Assembly: GCA_963669155.1 (NCBI GenBank)
Contig: OZ022576.1
Coordinates: forward strand, 6,198,576-6,262,575
Origin: Arbacia lixula
Taxonomy: Eukaryota > Echinodermata > Echinoidea > Arbacioida > Arbaciidae
Direction of reading: 5' to 3'
Length of the DNA stretch: 64,000 nt
Position numbers and translations under genes: made by a program. Below are positions 1-12,404 of the stretch, one piece after another (the stretch's first letter is position 1; each line of letters begins with the position of its first letter). The notes below the pieces were generated by a model. That model was given only the letters and a program-made list of their open reading frames with translations, made no database searches and had not been told where the DNA came from.

Positions 1-74
1 CTAACTCTCTTCTTTACCCTAGCTCTCTAACTCGATCGCATCCCTCTACCCTCTCATCCCACCGTGTCACTCCC

Positions 75-105
<31 letters not shown>

Positions 106-696
106 CTTCTCTATTCTAATATCTGCCTCCCCTCAGCCTAATAACGGTCGTCCATCAAAGCGGGTCTTCTATGTTAATTGGATTGATAGTTGGTTATCGA
201 TTGATTTTCAAAATGGCTGTTTGACACCTCTCCCGCTATAGAGCCTGGATACATTATTGCTGTGACGTACGATCAGTCCCTCCACAAGTTTTTACAACCC
301 GCGCGCTTTCTATCCCGCCATCAGTCTTTGGCGCGTAGATGGATGCTTCGAGGAGCACATTGGTGGCTTGCCCTCTTCTGACGCAGGGCATTGATATTTT
401 CCCGCGCTTTTCTGAAATGTGATGACATGGATGAGGACTGGTAATTTTAAACAAAATTTCGTGTCCTTAATGCTGGTCGGAGCTGGTTTTTAATGCCTTT
501 TTGACTTATTCACAACAATAAATGATATATTTACACAGTGAAATTCTGAAAAATATGGCATTCGTGATTCAAGCAATTGATTCAAACATCCTATTAGGTG
601 CATAGGTAGGCTTGTTACTTTATTTATTAAAATCTTTCTCTTACTTCGTCAAAGCGACAGCTTTTTACAACTTGACTTGTAACTTCAGCTCAGAGA
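1..696. other. 5' flank of the rough-type gene; no gene seen
   Basis: Upstream region and presumed promoter/5' UTR of the homeobox gene. It contains a CT dinucleotide run at about 78-112. I see no clear TATA box and no credible coding segment; open frames here are short and lack recognisable motifs. Confidence 0.5.
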
Positions 697-1528
697 ATGT
701 CCGTTGCCGTGCCAACCGAACAACGACATGGAGAACCCGAGAAAAACATCCACAAGGCACCTGCTGCCACCACCACCTCACCTTCCCCCATCAGCCAGAG
801 CTTCGGCCGAGAAAGACAACTGGAGAGTGGCAGTAGCGGCAGCCTCTCCAGCGGAGATCAGCGCGGCAGCCACAGCCCTGATGAGGCAGCAGCCGCCTCC
901 AACGCCCCCCGCTCCTCCCCCGTCTCCCTTTCTCAGCTCGTCGGCTCGTGGGCCCGTGGAGGCGAAGCCCGCTTCTCGGCGTTTACCGCCGTTAACACCG
1001 GCGCATCTGCAAGCCAGAGGTTCGGCCTCGGCCTCGGTGTGGGGCTCGGTTTCGGGTTGGGGAGCGGTGGCGGGGGCGTCATCGGAGCCGCCTCAGTACA
1101 CGGACCGGGGTTCAGGCCCCACCCACTCTCCCCGGACAGCGCCGAAGAAGAAAAACTCTCACCGGTCATCGTCCGCGATGCCAACATCGGCGGCATCGCC
1201 AGCCACATATCCCCTACCTCTTCCCAACCAGCAGCAGCGGCCACCCCAACAGTCCCAGCCGCATCCACGAGCTCGACGATCGTCTCCGCCGCAACAGCAG
1301 CCGCCGCCGCAGCTATCACCGTTCCCAGCATTACCGCACATCACCATCACCTGAACCCCGCCCACCATCACCTGGCCGGCGGCTTCAGGTTCTACTCCAA
1401 GCTGGATCCAGCGGGGGAACCCCCCTCACCGGCGCCCCTACACGGCACCTCTTTTCCCTTCGCTGGACTACATGGGCTGTCGATGGCGGCGGGCGCAAGG
1501 CTACCTCTCGGACCACCAGGGGCACTCT
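697..1528 (+). CDS. ro: Rough-type homeobox transcription factor, coding exon 1
   Basis: This exon encodes residues 1-277 of a predicted 404-aa DNA-binding nuclear regulator. The ATG at 697 starts MSVAVPTEQ. The segment is low in complexity (Ser, Ala, Gly, Pro and a His-rich patch near HITITAHHHH-like residues) and ends ...GPPGAL before a perfect donor, CT|GTGAGT, at 1528/1529. One nucleotide is left over and joins the TG that opens exon 2 to give a Leu codon, so the phase fits a direct join. The exon is much richer in GC than its surroundings, as is common for a homeobox 5' exon. I see no YPWM hexapeptide. The rough assignment rests on exon 2. The start is the first ATG of the open frame; a further upstream noncoding exon cannot be excluded. 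Confidence 0.82.
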
Positions 1529-3459
1529 GTGAGTACAAAGTATTGATTGGTGTCTTCTGATTGTCTTGTTAGAATGTATATTTACCATCATTATGCACAT
1601 GAAGACATTGTGAATTGTTGGAAATAACGTCAAAACCTAGAGTAGATGAAATATTGAATGGAATGATAAGAGGCAAATGAAATAACTAGATATACCGTCC
1701 TTTCTTTGTCTGTAAAATTAGTTGTAAACTAATGGCGCACCTCGCTAAATTAACATACGAAAAGAATCAAGAATTGTGTTACCGTTTTTCAAACTTTTCT
1801 ACTTTTTTACAAAGACAATGATAACGATTAACGATCACTGCTAACACTCATAATAGTGATATTGATTATAAATATACACATTGTGCATTCATATCCATTA
1901 CACTGTGAGTACCAAAAGTATGAAAACGTCACATTATGAGTTAAACCAAAGTGCGTTGCATGCCGGGAAGGGAAATGTTGACTGGCTGGTTTATTCATTT
2001 GGATGAGTGTTCATCCCTGGACCTTGATCGTGATGATGATACCATCAACAAGTTGGTACATAAATAAACCCCTTAAAATCTGCAACTTAGGTTTGAGGGG
2101 GAATATAATTATCTTTATTTGCTTCATTATCGTACATAAATGTGATAGCATCAGACAGCTTGACTTTCTATCTTTACAATGATGTATCGTTTGTAATGCT
2201 TACGGGATGGTGGAATGCGCAAAACTTCTGAATATGCAGCAAGGTCAAAATTGAAATGTTGCAAAATTATGTGTTTTCCGTTTGTTTTATAGAATGAATT
2301 AAGTCTGAATGATGTTGATGCGGCGATGCGTGAACGTTAATTGTCACTTTTCAAAACACAATGCATCCTCAAAAGAAATGGAGCTTTCGGTGTTGAGAAC
2401 AATGCATTTTGCAATGTTTCATTTGTGACTTTGCCCTATATTCGGGAATACTGCATGATTCCATGATTGCACGATCGTAGCAAATGGCAAACTGATGTGA
2501 ATAGGAATAATCAAGCTTTTTAATGATACCCCAGTCACATACAATGATGAAGTAACAAATGATATGATTAACCCTCAAACTTGAGTCGCAGAACTTTTTT
2601 GAGAGGTTTCGTTTAGGCAAGCAGATTAACTTAGACAGTTAAGCAAACTATGCTATCCATGTCTAAACAAAAACATACTCTTAATGAGTCACCATGGACA
2701 TATAAGTTCTGAAGTAGTTTTTTTTTAAGTTGAATTAAATTCGATTCAGAATTATTTTCACCCATCTTTAAACTAAACTTATGATACGAAAAGCAAGAAT
2801 AAAACAAACTATCAATAAGCAATCAAAATATTCAAGTAACGATATTACATACATTACAGATGTAGAATGTTCCGAGAAGTACACTTGCAATGACTTGAGT
2901 GCTTGGGTTTTATTATTAATGATTAGCTTTAAGTAATTTATCTAAGACCAAACAAGGAACCTCTTTAAAAAAAAGTAATGGGTAGAAGTGGTACAGACTT
3001 AGAACCATATTCAATGGAATGCAATTCTGCCTTGTCCATGGATCTCAATCTAGTTTAATTTTGAATTACCAGGAAGGAATCAAGCCAAAGGGATAGCATC
3101 GTTGCAATTAGACGGAATCTGGGCTTTGGTGACGGCGGCAGAAAAGTTCTGCATTGATATTACCCGCACACTACCCCAAACCTCTATTTCGTGATTTATA
3201 ATTTAATGAATATGATTTCCTGTGTCGCATCTGAAAATCAGTTGTTGGGCATGTATGCCAGTTTTAGACATGTTGGATAAGCTACACGCAAGAATTAAAT
3301 GAGCATTTTGTGCTCTTTGATACATGATTAGCATAATAATTTGTAGTTTTTCGAGGATTTTTCATCAATGAATGACAAATGGACAGTTCCATGTCATCCA
3401 CTTGGGCTTTAAATTGATTGGAACAAATAGATGTTCAATCTGTTTTTACTAATATTTCG
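1529..3459 (+). other. Intron 1 of rough gene, first part
   Basis: AT-rich intronic sequence with no recognisable exon, RNA gene or repeat longer than a few tens of bases. Confidence 0.6.
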
Positions 3460-4174
3460 CAGGGATGTGTTATGGAAGGATATGAAACAACTTTCTTTCT
3501 TTGAACCCATGCGTGCTACCGCCGAAAAGTTATGTGGTCTCAGCATGTGCTTTTCAGGTGTTTTAACAATAACGAACAGGAAAGAAAGGACAAAAAGAAC
3601 AAAAGAAAGGTAGAGTCTTATTTCGCTTGTCCAGTTCTGTTGGATTGCATCAATACTTTGGTGAGGGAAAGAGATATCAGCGAACAAAAAATAAACATTT
3701 TTTTCTACTAAAATATCTCAGTTGCACGCAAATGCACGCAAACTCTGTTAATGAAAATAAACAGCTTAAGATATAATTTTGATAATGATTGAATCCCACG
3801 TTTGCGGAAATCTGCGGAAAGTAAAGAAATTTGTTAATTGTGTAAGTAAGAATATTATCTTATATGTCCGTTTGTGCATCATTCAACAATTATTTAGAAG
3901 AAAACCGAGTACAGGATCTTTAGTGGTGTTGCCCGTAACTTTCTTGAAAATTGCACAAAAATATGATAAGAGACATAGCTTCCAGAGACAAAACAGTGAA
4001 TTAAAGATATTGCTTTCCAAGTTGACAGCAGCAAAATGTCGGTGCCGCGCATGGGACATCAAAGCATTGTAGTGATTGTGAAATGCTTTTGACATTCATT
4101 AGCACGCTTTAGTATCCATACAGATATTTGAATATATTATGCTCGAGTTGTCCCTCCTTCCTAACACATCCCTG
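3460..4174 (-). mobile_element. MITE family B, copy 1 (nonautonomous DNA transposon)
   Basis: A 715-bp element beginning CAGGGATGTGTTATGGAAGG and ending in the inverse of CAGGGATGTGTTAGGAAGG, so it has terminal inverted repeats of about 20 bp. It is flanked by a direct repeat TATTTCG at 3453-3459 and 4175-4181, a 7-bp target-site duplication. A second full copy lies at 42738-43489 in the opposite orientation and a third, truncated copy at 11493. No transposase is encoded. CAGGG termini recall hAT elements, but those usually duplicate 8 bp, so the superfamily is left open. Confidence 0.85.
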
Positions 4175-4181
4175 TATTTCG

Positions 4182-7100
4182 TAAAAGATGTATATCTAAT
4201 CGTAGCAAAACCAGATGAAGTTTGACTTTCACAATTGATTGGATGTGGTAGAGGAGAGTCTACATCAAACATCGACATGCATGCAGTTTGTGTAGTGAAA
4301 ACCGAAATATGTTTTCATCGAAATATCTCACTTTACTAATGTAATAACACTATAGCACATAACGAAACTCTAATAGAGTCCGTCTAAATAGTTTACTGAG
4401 GACAAATAAAGTCGAGTCAAGTTGGTAACAATGACGCAAAGTATCAGGCTAAACAGTATGGGTATTGTGAATTAAAACTCAACTTAAAAAATAATCATGA
4501 ATGCTGTTTAGAAAACAGTACAATTTTCGGTAACACCATGTGGTCGTATTCTTTTGGATAATTCATTCACTTATGGAGTGAAAAAATGAATAAAAAGAGT
4601 GAAAAGAGGAAAGATGATTTTATATGTATATATAAAACACTTACACAAGACTACTTTTAGCTTTAGTTTTCGGTCTCATAAGCCGAAAACAAATGGGATG
4701 AAATGAAAAAAAAAAGAAGAAGAGGGTGATGATGAGACTTGTGAACTACCACAAAGTAGTTATGTAGAGAAAAGAAGAAAAAATGAGAATGGCAAAGTGT
4801 AGAGAAGTTATAGTAAGTTTTGCAACTAACTATATATAGTTTTCTTTCAAAATCTAAAAGAGAGATTATTAGTCTCGACGTTTCGGGCAGTATGCTTTGT
4901 CCGTCATTCGGAGAATAAAACAAAATGTCATCTGATTATCTAATCATCTGTAAAACAAATGCATAATAACAATGTTTCAGTGTATTAAAACGTCACAATC
5001 TTTACGCAGGAAGAGTATTGACAAATTTATCTCCAAAAGATGAAATATTATTGTTAGCACAATGAATATCTTTAACAATTGAAGTTGATTAAAGTACAAC
5101 ATCATAACGATTCATCATTAAAACCGAGTGCTTAACTCATTGAAAGGATAACACAGAAGATTGTTTGATATGTGGCTCTCTCCACGCATTTTATGTAAAC
5201 AACTCGTTGCCAAAAATATTTAAAGAAGAGAATGCATTCCTCTTTCTCCTTGCTAATCATAGAACTACTTTGGAGATATCGACAAAATGTCTGACAACTG
5301 AAAATTCGGACCAAGATTAAACAATACCATAACACATAGATGAAATGTCCTAACAATTAATATTTGTATCTAAATTAAAGAAACACGTTTGTTATTCTTA
5401 TATTAGTAACGTCAATTGACTTAAATCTTTCGTCTTCTAAAAGACCCACACAATAATAAAGAGGAGGATTAATAAAATAGCGCCTTTCCACTGCCCATAA
5501 CCTGTACAATTTGTCTTGCTACTTTTTTGTTATTTTTGTAAAGTTTTTTTCTTCAATGATACTCACGTTAGATGTATATCCGCCTGAAGCTTTAGTTTAA
5601 GGAACTTTTGGCGCTTTCCTCAGGTTTTTTTTATACGCTTTCAACTGAAACACTTTTATAGTATTGTTATTGAAATGTAATTCAAAATTGTATTGAAGCG
5701 TCTCATTCCGTGATTGTATTTTGTTTGCATACACATTGAATTACGAAGGAAGAAATAAATGGTTCAATCGATTGATTGAATGAAAAGCAACTAAAGGCCT
5801 CAATATAAAATTATGAAAAAAATATAGGCTTCATGCAGTTTGATAAACATGCCCGGAGCTGTCTGACACCACACGATCTCTAGATATTAACGCAAATATT
5901 AAGTAAGTACGTGAAATTCTCTACGCTTGAAAATTGAAAGGCTTTTAAAGAGATAAATAGATAAAGAGAGAGAGAGGGGGAGAGAGAGGGGATGATAGGG
6001 ACTGGGGGAGAAAGAATCACCATCAGGTGGTGTTCTGAACCCGGGGATGGCGGCTGTGGAGCCCTACCTTCTTCTATCTTCAGTTCTTCATCAGATCTCT
6101 ATGTAGCAAATTATTGTCCACTTCTTCATGCTATCAAACAGGGGTATTTACTTTCCTTCTATAATTCCTTCAAGTAACATCTTCTGAAGATATTCTTTCT
6201 TTAAAATAAAACTTTCCGCCACATCTAAGCTTACCATACTTTGATGTACAGTTTTATCATCTCACTCTCTCTACTAGCTCGTTGAAGCACTTCTTTATTG
6301 CTGTTTTCTATAAAGAATAATGATACTGATTATAATAGTTATGTCGAAGAAGATTTGTCGTGCCTTCTTTCTTAATATCGTATTGTTCAAAACAACTGCG
6401 CTTTTTCATAACCAAATATTATTCGATAATGTCATAAGCACAACACAGATTGACCCCATCGAAAACACCTACGTATAATCATGCAATTTATAAAAAAATT
6501 CTTATATGCAAAATAAAGCATCTCCTGATAATAATTGGGCATTTACTTTTATAGATGTGAAAGTTCAGGTTGTTAGGTAGTTTAGGTAGTTTATTGTTTC
6601 CACAGCTTACATGGCTTATACAACAATAGTTTACATACACAAGTTGACATGCAACTGATTTGCTTTATGTACTTTACTTTAAGCCAGTGATGAGTATAGA
6701 CTCTCCATTGCTCTGCCTCAGCATACAAGCACACAACGGTGTATTCTCTCTAAGTTGACCTTTGCATAATCACCGCACTCTGAAATTTACGACCCTTCCA
6801 TTGGTGGGATTTATTGCTTTAAAACATCCGCTGGAAAATGTGAGATGTATTCTTTGTCCATCTGACCTGGTATCACCGATGTCAACTGGATGCCCTAATG
6901 ACGAGAAAATACAAAACGGTGGATGAATCGTTTTCTATTCAACCGGCTTTGGGTACATTGATGGATTGGGTAGATAAAACTTCACATTAGGCTCAAGTTG
7001 CTTGCTTTATACAGCTATTAATCTGTCATTCACGTTTGACAGTAACGATTACGGCGATGACGGCGATGACCATGATGACGACATTAATAATGCAGCTTAG

Positions 7101-8058
7101 GGGTGGCGCCTTGTGTTGTAGATTTTCTGTCTGGTAGATTTTCAGGATGCATCATATAAAAAGTGTTCGTTACATCTTATAATGACAGATAAGCATCAGT
7201 TCTGTTGCACATCATTACAGGACTGATGAAGATCAAGTTGCGAAGTGGTTAATGAAATAACCGTCTTGCTAAAAATGTATATAATCATGTTCAAACTAGT
7301 GCCATACTCGTCTCCAGAGACAAGTTCATACACATGGTAATGCAGCGACTATGTATAGCGCTAGCTTTAATAAGAAGTCCAATAAAATAATGTAAGTTGC
7401 AGGCATAGTAGGTACGCTAGTAAAACAAACATGATGTATTCTTTGCTTTTATCAAACCTTTGCCAGCATTCTTCTCTGTTTATGATGCACTTGTTTTAGG
7501 GATATTTTCCCCTTAGCTAAAAACAGCAAAAGGATACAATTAATGACAAGTGCGAAACTGGTCGATGTCCGATGCCTGAAAAAGACGTTAGCATGAATAT
7601 CGAGAGCCTCCTCAGTAACTTATCTCCAACCCCTAATATTCCTAGATGGCTTCAAGAGGACAGCCACTTTCTCCCATCCAGTCATGTGTGTGTTTTTTTT
7701 CTTCAGAAAAAAGAAATAGTGGGTTAACAAAACAACTTGATCAAAACAGTTAAAAAAAACCCAGAAAAATATCAACTTTTCTTTGTGCCAGTCATTACAA
7801 CTGTGATGTGTGTGTATAATTTGTGCCAACATGTGACGGTGGCCCAGAAAGAGTTAATGCCTTCGGATGTAGAGAAAATAGAAAAAAAAAGAAATACATC
7901 GAAGCTTAGAATCTATTAGTCAACGACTCGAGGCCCACCGCCGTATTACATACGATATGAGCAGGGGGTTTAACCTAGTTCCCCCTTCCTCTCGCACGAT
8001 CAAGCTGAATGTACAGGAAGAGAAAGTGGCAATGAATGAGACAGATAGAGAGATATGG
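4182..8058 (+). other. Intron 1 of rough gene, middle part
   Basis: AT-rich sequence. Short purine runs occur near 5960-5990. I see no gene, conserved exon or structured repeat; the open frames are short and without recognisable motifs. Confidence 0.55.
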
Positions 8059-8060
8059 AA

Positions 8061-8106
<46 letters not shown>

Positions 8107-8226
8107 GGTGTGGCGTGGGAAAATGGATAATGATATATTCGTACAGGTTATTATGCAAGCATTAAAAACCCATAACTTTTAAAAAAGGGGACAAGTTGAT
8201 ATCTAGCTGAAAAACACAAAGAAAAC

Positions 8227-8276
<50 letters not shown>
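8059..8276. repeat. Two (GA)n microsatellites
   Basis: GA dinucleotide runs at about 8059-8105 and 8230-8276, separated by about 125 bp of unique sequence, inside rough intron 1. Confidence 0.95.
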
Positions 8277-8279
<3 letters not shown>

Positions 8280-10246
8280 TTGAGAGATGATGAGAGAGAG
8301 GTGAAAGTGAATGAAACTGAAGGAAATTGTGGTTGATTTAGATCATGGAATACTTAATATATACTTTGGCGCTTTTCAGAGGATGTGCCTCAGTGTAAAT
8401 ACAATATTAAATAAATCAAAACCCGGTACTCAAAGAGCAAATAATAGTAGCATAGCATGCGGCAACAAACACCAAACAATGACAACTTCAATTGCTCAAA
8501 GCGAAGGGAGAAGAGAGAACATGTTAGCCGAAAAACGCTGAGGGCTTTTCCGATAGGTAATAAAGATTCAATTATATCCACGAGACACGAGAGATGCGCT
8601 GACAAAGCCTCAGCCCCGACTCAGACCCGACACCGAGCGAACAGGTGTTTTGCAAGTCTCATCTAATCGAAAAACGATAACCATTTCCTTGGAGGTCTGA
8701 CAACTAATTCGAGGTCCTTTTCATCGTCGACCTCTGACGGCTCTTTGCTTTCTTTCTCCTCGGTCGACATGCCCTCGGGCCTCAAACCCGCGATCTATGT
8801 TGTGCCTTAACGTCGTACTTTTATGGCTTGCCGAATTTAGCAATCGATGCTTCAGCAGATAATACTGGCTTGTTATGTGTATGATGAGAGTGATGGCCCG
8901 GGGTATCAAACCGACATCACGACGGTACCGAGCACAAGGTTACGGCTTTCATTTCAATGCCGGCAACTGTGTTAAATATTAAAGAAGATTTATCAATTCA
9001 ATTAAGGAAGACAGCACACTCTCTAATTGATTGTCAGAAAAGACGCAAGAGAAAGAATGAAAATACGCTGGAAGGCCGGAATGTTCGTGAATCGATTTGC
9101 TTGATTCATTATACGCGCACTTTGGATGAGCAGTATATACCCCACTAAGTGCATTATTCAGTACCTAAATCCCCGGAATAAGGGGTTTAAACAACTTTTC
9201 CTACCAAGTCATTCTCTAAGCCGATGTAAGCGACATGAATGAGTTTTTCATTGCGCTGACATTTTCATCATCGTAGTTGATTGCAGAACATGTGCTAGCA
9301 ACCAGTCAAAGGTATAAAGTCGACAATTTGTTCAGGAATTTATGTTTTTCATGCTTCATGTTGTTGCACAGTTTAGGGTACGTCTGAGTTGAAGACTTTT
9401 TCATTTCCCTTCAATGTAGCCCAGTTAAGCATTCTTTCGTCGACAGAATATTTAAGGTCAGGATTGACATCGCATACGCAGTTCGATGTTATTTTCGTGA
9501 ATTACCTTTGGGTCACAAGATATTAAAAGGGCGGGGTTGGGGCGGGGGGAGGGGAAGGGGGCAGGGGCCAGGAGGAGGGCATTTAGACATAACGGAAATA
9601 TTCTCGATTCGCACATGACTGTCAGATGTCTTGCTGATTTAGCTACATCAGTATCCCCCCTATCCCTCTTTCTTCTCCTTAAAGACGAATTTCAAGATTT
9701 TGAAGTATGATCACCCTTTACCAATGACACTTGTAAAGACGATATATACAAGAATCTTTCTAGATTCATAATACTAGATCTAGATTTTAACGACAATTTT
9801 CGTCACCACTGCATGTGAGTTGGTGTGCTATTAAAATGTCCAAAATAACGCTAATAATAGCAATGGAAAAAACACAAGATCTTAATTGTAGTAACTTTGC
9901 TTCCTAATTTAACTATCGTCTTGGCAAGAGAGAAAGTTTATGGCATCTAGCACCCAATAGCTTACTGTACTTTCAGTCAGTGGAGTTCCAAGCAAGGACT
10001 CATTGATGCGTTCACATCTCTATGCGTCTATGTTGCGTCAGTCGGTCATGGACCGGGCCTCACAGCCAAGATGACGCAATGACTAATGACGTGGCAGGCA
10101 AGGATGTGAGAATGATCCTAACTTGTTCTGTCAGATTAGAGTACATTTTTGTGTTGCTTTTCGCGCCATGACCAACCGCCCTTCAATGTCTTCTGTCATT
10201 TTCCTAATGGTGTTGATCATTACCAAGATAATACTCAGCACACAGA
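8277..10246 (+). other. Intron 1 of rough gene, last part
   Basis: Unique AT-rich intronic sequence apart from the G-rich block at 9529-9579. No exon recognised. Confidence 0.55.
9529..9579 (+). other. G-rich block, potential G-quadruplex
   Basis: Eight or so runs of three to six G separated by one to four bases in about 50 bp of otherwise AT-rich intron, on the transcribed gene's sense strand. The run pattern meets the usual G3+N1-7 quadruplex rule. A function is not shown. Confidence 0.6.
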
Positions 10247-10260
10247 CATATACGCACGCA

Positions 10261-10295
<35 letters not shown>

Positions 10296-10521
10296 ACACA
10301 CACACATATATACACACACACACGCGCGCACGCGCGCGCACACATACACACACACACACACACGCACACACACAAGTATAGACTCATACTCTTTTCTCTC
10401 TCTCTCTCTCTCTCTGTCTCTCTTTATCTTTCTAATTATGATCATGCTATTCCCATGATAAATCATTAATAGCACTTCATCGTCACCATAATCAGTGATG
10501 TTGGTTTCGCATTATTCAATC

Positions 10522-10559
<38 letters not shown>
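10247..10559. repeat. (CA)n and (CT)n compound microsatellites next to the homeodomain exon
   Basis: Mixed CA/CG dinucleotides at about 10257-10375, CT at about 10390-10425 and CT again at 10525-10559. The last run ends about 20 bp before the splice acceptor at 10579-10580 and so serves as its polypyrimidine tract. Confidence 0.9.
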
Positions 10560-10580
10560 ATTTGATGTTTCAAAACACAG

Positions 10581-10815
10581 TGGGGAGAAAACGACGGAAG
10601 GAGAATCGGCAGCGCCGCCAGCGGACAACCTTCACCAGTGAACAGACCATCAAGCTGGAAATGGAGTACCACCGCACCGAGTACATCACACGCATGCGCA
10701 GAGTGGAGCTGGCGGAAATGTTGAGTCTCACTGAGACGCAGATAAAGATCTGGTTTCAGAACAGGCGGGCCAAGGATAAGCGCATCGAGAAGGCACAGAT
10801 CGACCAGCAGTACAG
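10581..10815 (+). CDS. ro: Rough-type homeobox transcription factor, exon 2 (homeodomain)
   Basis: This exon encodes the 60-residue homeodomain, about residues 288-347 of the predicted protein. All hallmark positions are present: F8, L16, Y20, W48, F49, Q50, N51 and R53. Helix 3 reads [18 protein letters not shown] and is followed by IDQQYR. The [11 protein letters not shown] extension and the HRxEYI segment of helices 1-2 are what I recognise from Drosophila Rough, an ANTP-class Q50 homeodomain. The acceptor is ...AAAACACAG| at 10580 and the donor is TACAG|GTGAGT at 10815. The phase is 1 at entry and 2 at exit, which matches both neighbours. Family assignment is from motif memory; a phylogeny against other ANTP-class families would settle it. 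Confidence 0.93.
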
Positions 10816-11492
10816 GTGAGTGGTCACCGGGACGACGGCAATGACGATGACAATAACGATAACGATGACGATAATGAGAACGGGGTTTGTAATGGTGATG
10901 TTGATAACAATGAGACGCTGGTGATAACAGTGATGATACATGAAGATGATCGTGATTTTGATGGTCAGGATGTCAAAGATAAAAATGATGGTAACTTGTA
11001 GAACTGACTGCGCTACTTAGTGACGAGAAAGTGACAATGAAAAGAGCGATAACTATTACAATTAGTAAAGCAAATAGTGTCTCTCCACTGCTCATAAGTT
11101 GGGTTGATGAGACACGTGCAATGATGAGGAGGACAATGTCATCGACGATGACGACGGTGGTGATAAGGGTGCACTGTTATTTTGATAGGCTAGTATTTCG
11201 TTCAGTTGCTGATGAAAAGCCACGTGTCAATAACGACATCACCAATTTGTTTGAAATGTTGCGACATGGACATGATGGATGATGCTGAATATAAAGAATT
11301 TAAGAAGAGGGGTAGAGAGATAGAGAAAGAGAAAGATATGGAGAGAGGGGATGTATGGAGAGAAGGGAAGGGAGATAGTTAGAGAGATGAGGGGGTGGGG
11401 GTAACAAAATTTCGAAAAGAACGAATTTCATATCAAACTAAGATAGCTTCTTTAACATGTTCGATATAAAATCTCCCTCTTAGAGATTCAAT
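10816..11492 (+). other. Intron 2 of rough gene, first part
   Basis: Begins with an imperfect GAT/GAC trinucleotide-rich stretch (about 10830-10990) that leaves several frames open but has no gene-like content. No exon seen. Confidence 0.55.
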
Positions 11493-11682
11493 CAGGGATG
11501 GGTTAGGAAGGAGAAGTAACTGGAGCATAATATATTCAAACATCTGTATGGATACTAAAGCGTGCTAATGAATGTCAAAAGCATTCCACAATCACTACAA
11601 TGCTTTGATGTACCATGCGCGGCACCGACATTTAGTTGCTGTCAACTTGGAAAGCAATATCTTTTAATTCACTGTTTTATTT
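11493..11682 (+). mobile_element. MITE family B, copy 3, truncated
   Basis: Starts with CAGGGATGGGTTAGGAAGG and matches, over about 190 bp, the inverse of the right end of the copy at 3460-4174 and the left part of the copy at 42738. The match stops near 11682, so the other terminus is missing. It lies in rough intron 2. Confidence 0.75.
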
Positions 11683-11723
11683 CCGCATGTTTTTTTCAAT
11701 TTGTTTGCACGCATCTTATAAAA

Positions 11724-11861
11724 CAAATGGTGCACAGGCATATTTCGTGGATCGGTAAGAATTGGAAGCAGTCGTTTAACTTTGGAAATGGTCCAAACCA
11801 TTCCAAAGTTTAACTCGTGCATCCAATCCTTACCGATCCACTCATTCCTGTGCATCATTTG
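11724..11861. repeat. Imperfect hairpin (138 bp) in rough intron 2
   Basis: Two arms of about 65 bp are inverted copies of each other: CAAATGGTGCACAGG at the left end pairs with CCTGTGCATCATTTG at the right. Blocks around GATCGGTAAGAATTGGA and the centre TTTAACTTTGGAATGGT-like sequence also pair. It resembles a palindromic MITE remnant. It ends about 70 bp before the exon 3 acceptor. Confidence 0.8.
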
Positions 11862-11932
11862 TATACTGTTCTATGAAGCGTATTGTAATAATGACTGTCT
11901 TCCTTTCATCCTTCCCCTCCTCTACTTCTCAG

Positions 11933-12080
11933 GAGCCTGGGATTGCCAACCCCGGGGAGCGTGTGTAGTTTCTCACCGGCCTTCGCTGGTCTCTGCGCCC
12001 CATGTTGTTACTGTCCGACAAGTGTACCACCGCACGGAATCCCGACCCTTCCGCCCCCTTTGCACTCGGCGTTTCGTTAG
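11933..12080 (+). CDS. ro: Rough-type homeobox transcription factor, exon 3 (C-terminus)
   Basis: After a strong polypyrimidine tract and TTCTCAG acceptor (AG at 11931-11932), the single first base completes the Arg codon left open by exon 2. The frame then stays open for 48 codons to TAG at 12078-12080. The tail starts SLGLPTPGSVCSF and ends LPPPLHSAFR, rich in Pro, Cys and Ser. The three coding exons total 1215 nt, giving 404 aa, somewhat longer than Drosophila Rough (about 350 aa). No domain is recognisable in the tail. The exon call rests on splice signal, phase and open frame; a cDNA would confirm it. Confidence 0.8.
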
Positions 12081-12404
12081 CCAATGATTACCAATGATTA
12101 CACTCAGCGAACAGACACTTGAAATGATTCACTAGTAATCAACTGTTGACGACGGCAGTGTGCATCATTATCTAGTGCGGGGAAGAGACGTATTATCAAC
12201 AGACCTAATAATGTCGCCATGTTTGAGTTATCTGCCAACGCTCAAAGAACATTGGCAGTTTGCGACAACTGATTTTGAGTGATCTGCACGGAAAAGATCG
12301 TTGGGTTCTCTGAAAAAGATTTGTGTTCGTTTACATGATGTAGTGGGTTAATATGCCGCGTGTCGGAGTGCCCATGCATGCGACTTTCAGCATCCATTGA
12401 TTTT

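Noticed and set aside
728..1354. Long proline- and serine-rich open frame overlapping rough exon 1 in another frame
   Set aside because: GC-rich DNA has few stop codons, the frame has no recognisable motif, and the frame that joins the homeodomain in phase explains the exon.
8700..8950. Possible tRNA-derived segment (GGCCTCAAACCCGCG)
   Set aside because: No cloverleaf with matching acceptor, anticodon and T arms could be drawn; no tRNA gene was found anywhere in the window.
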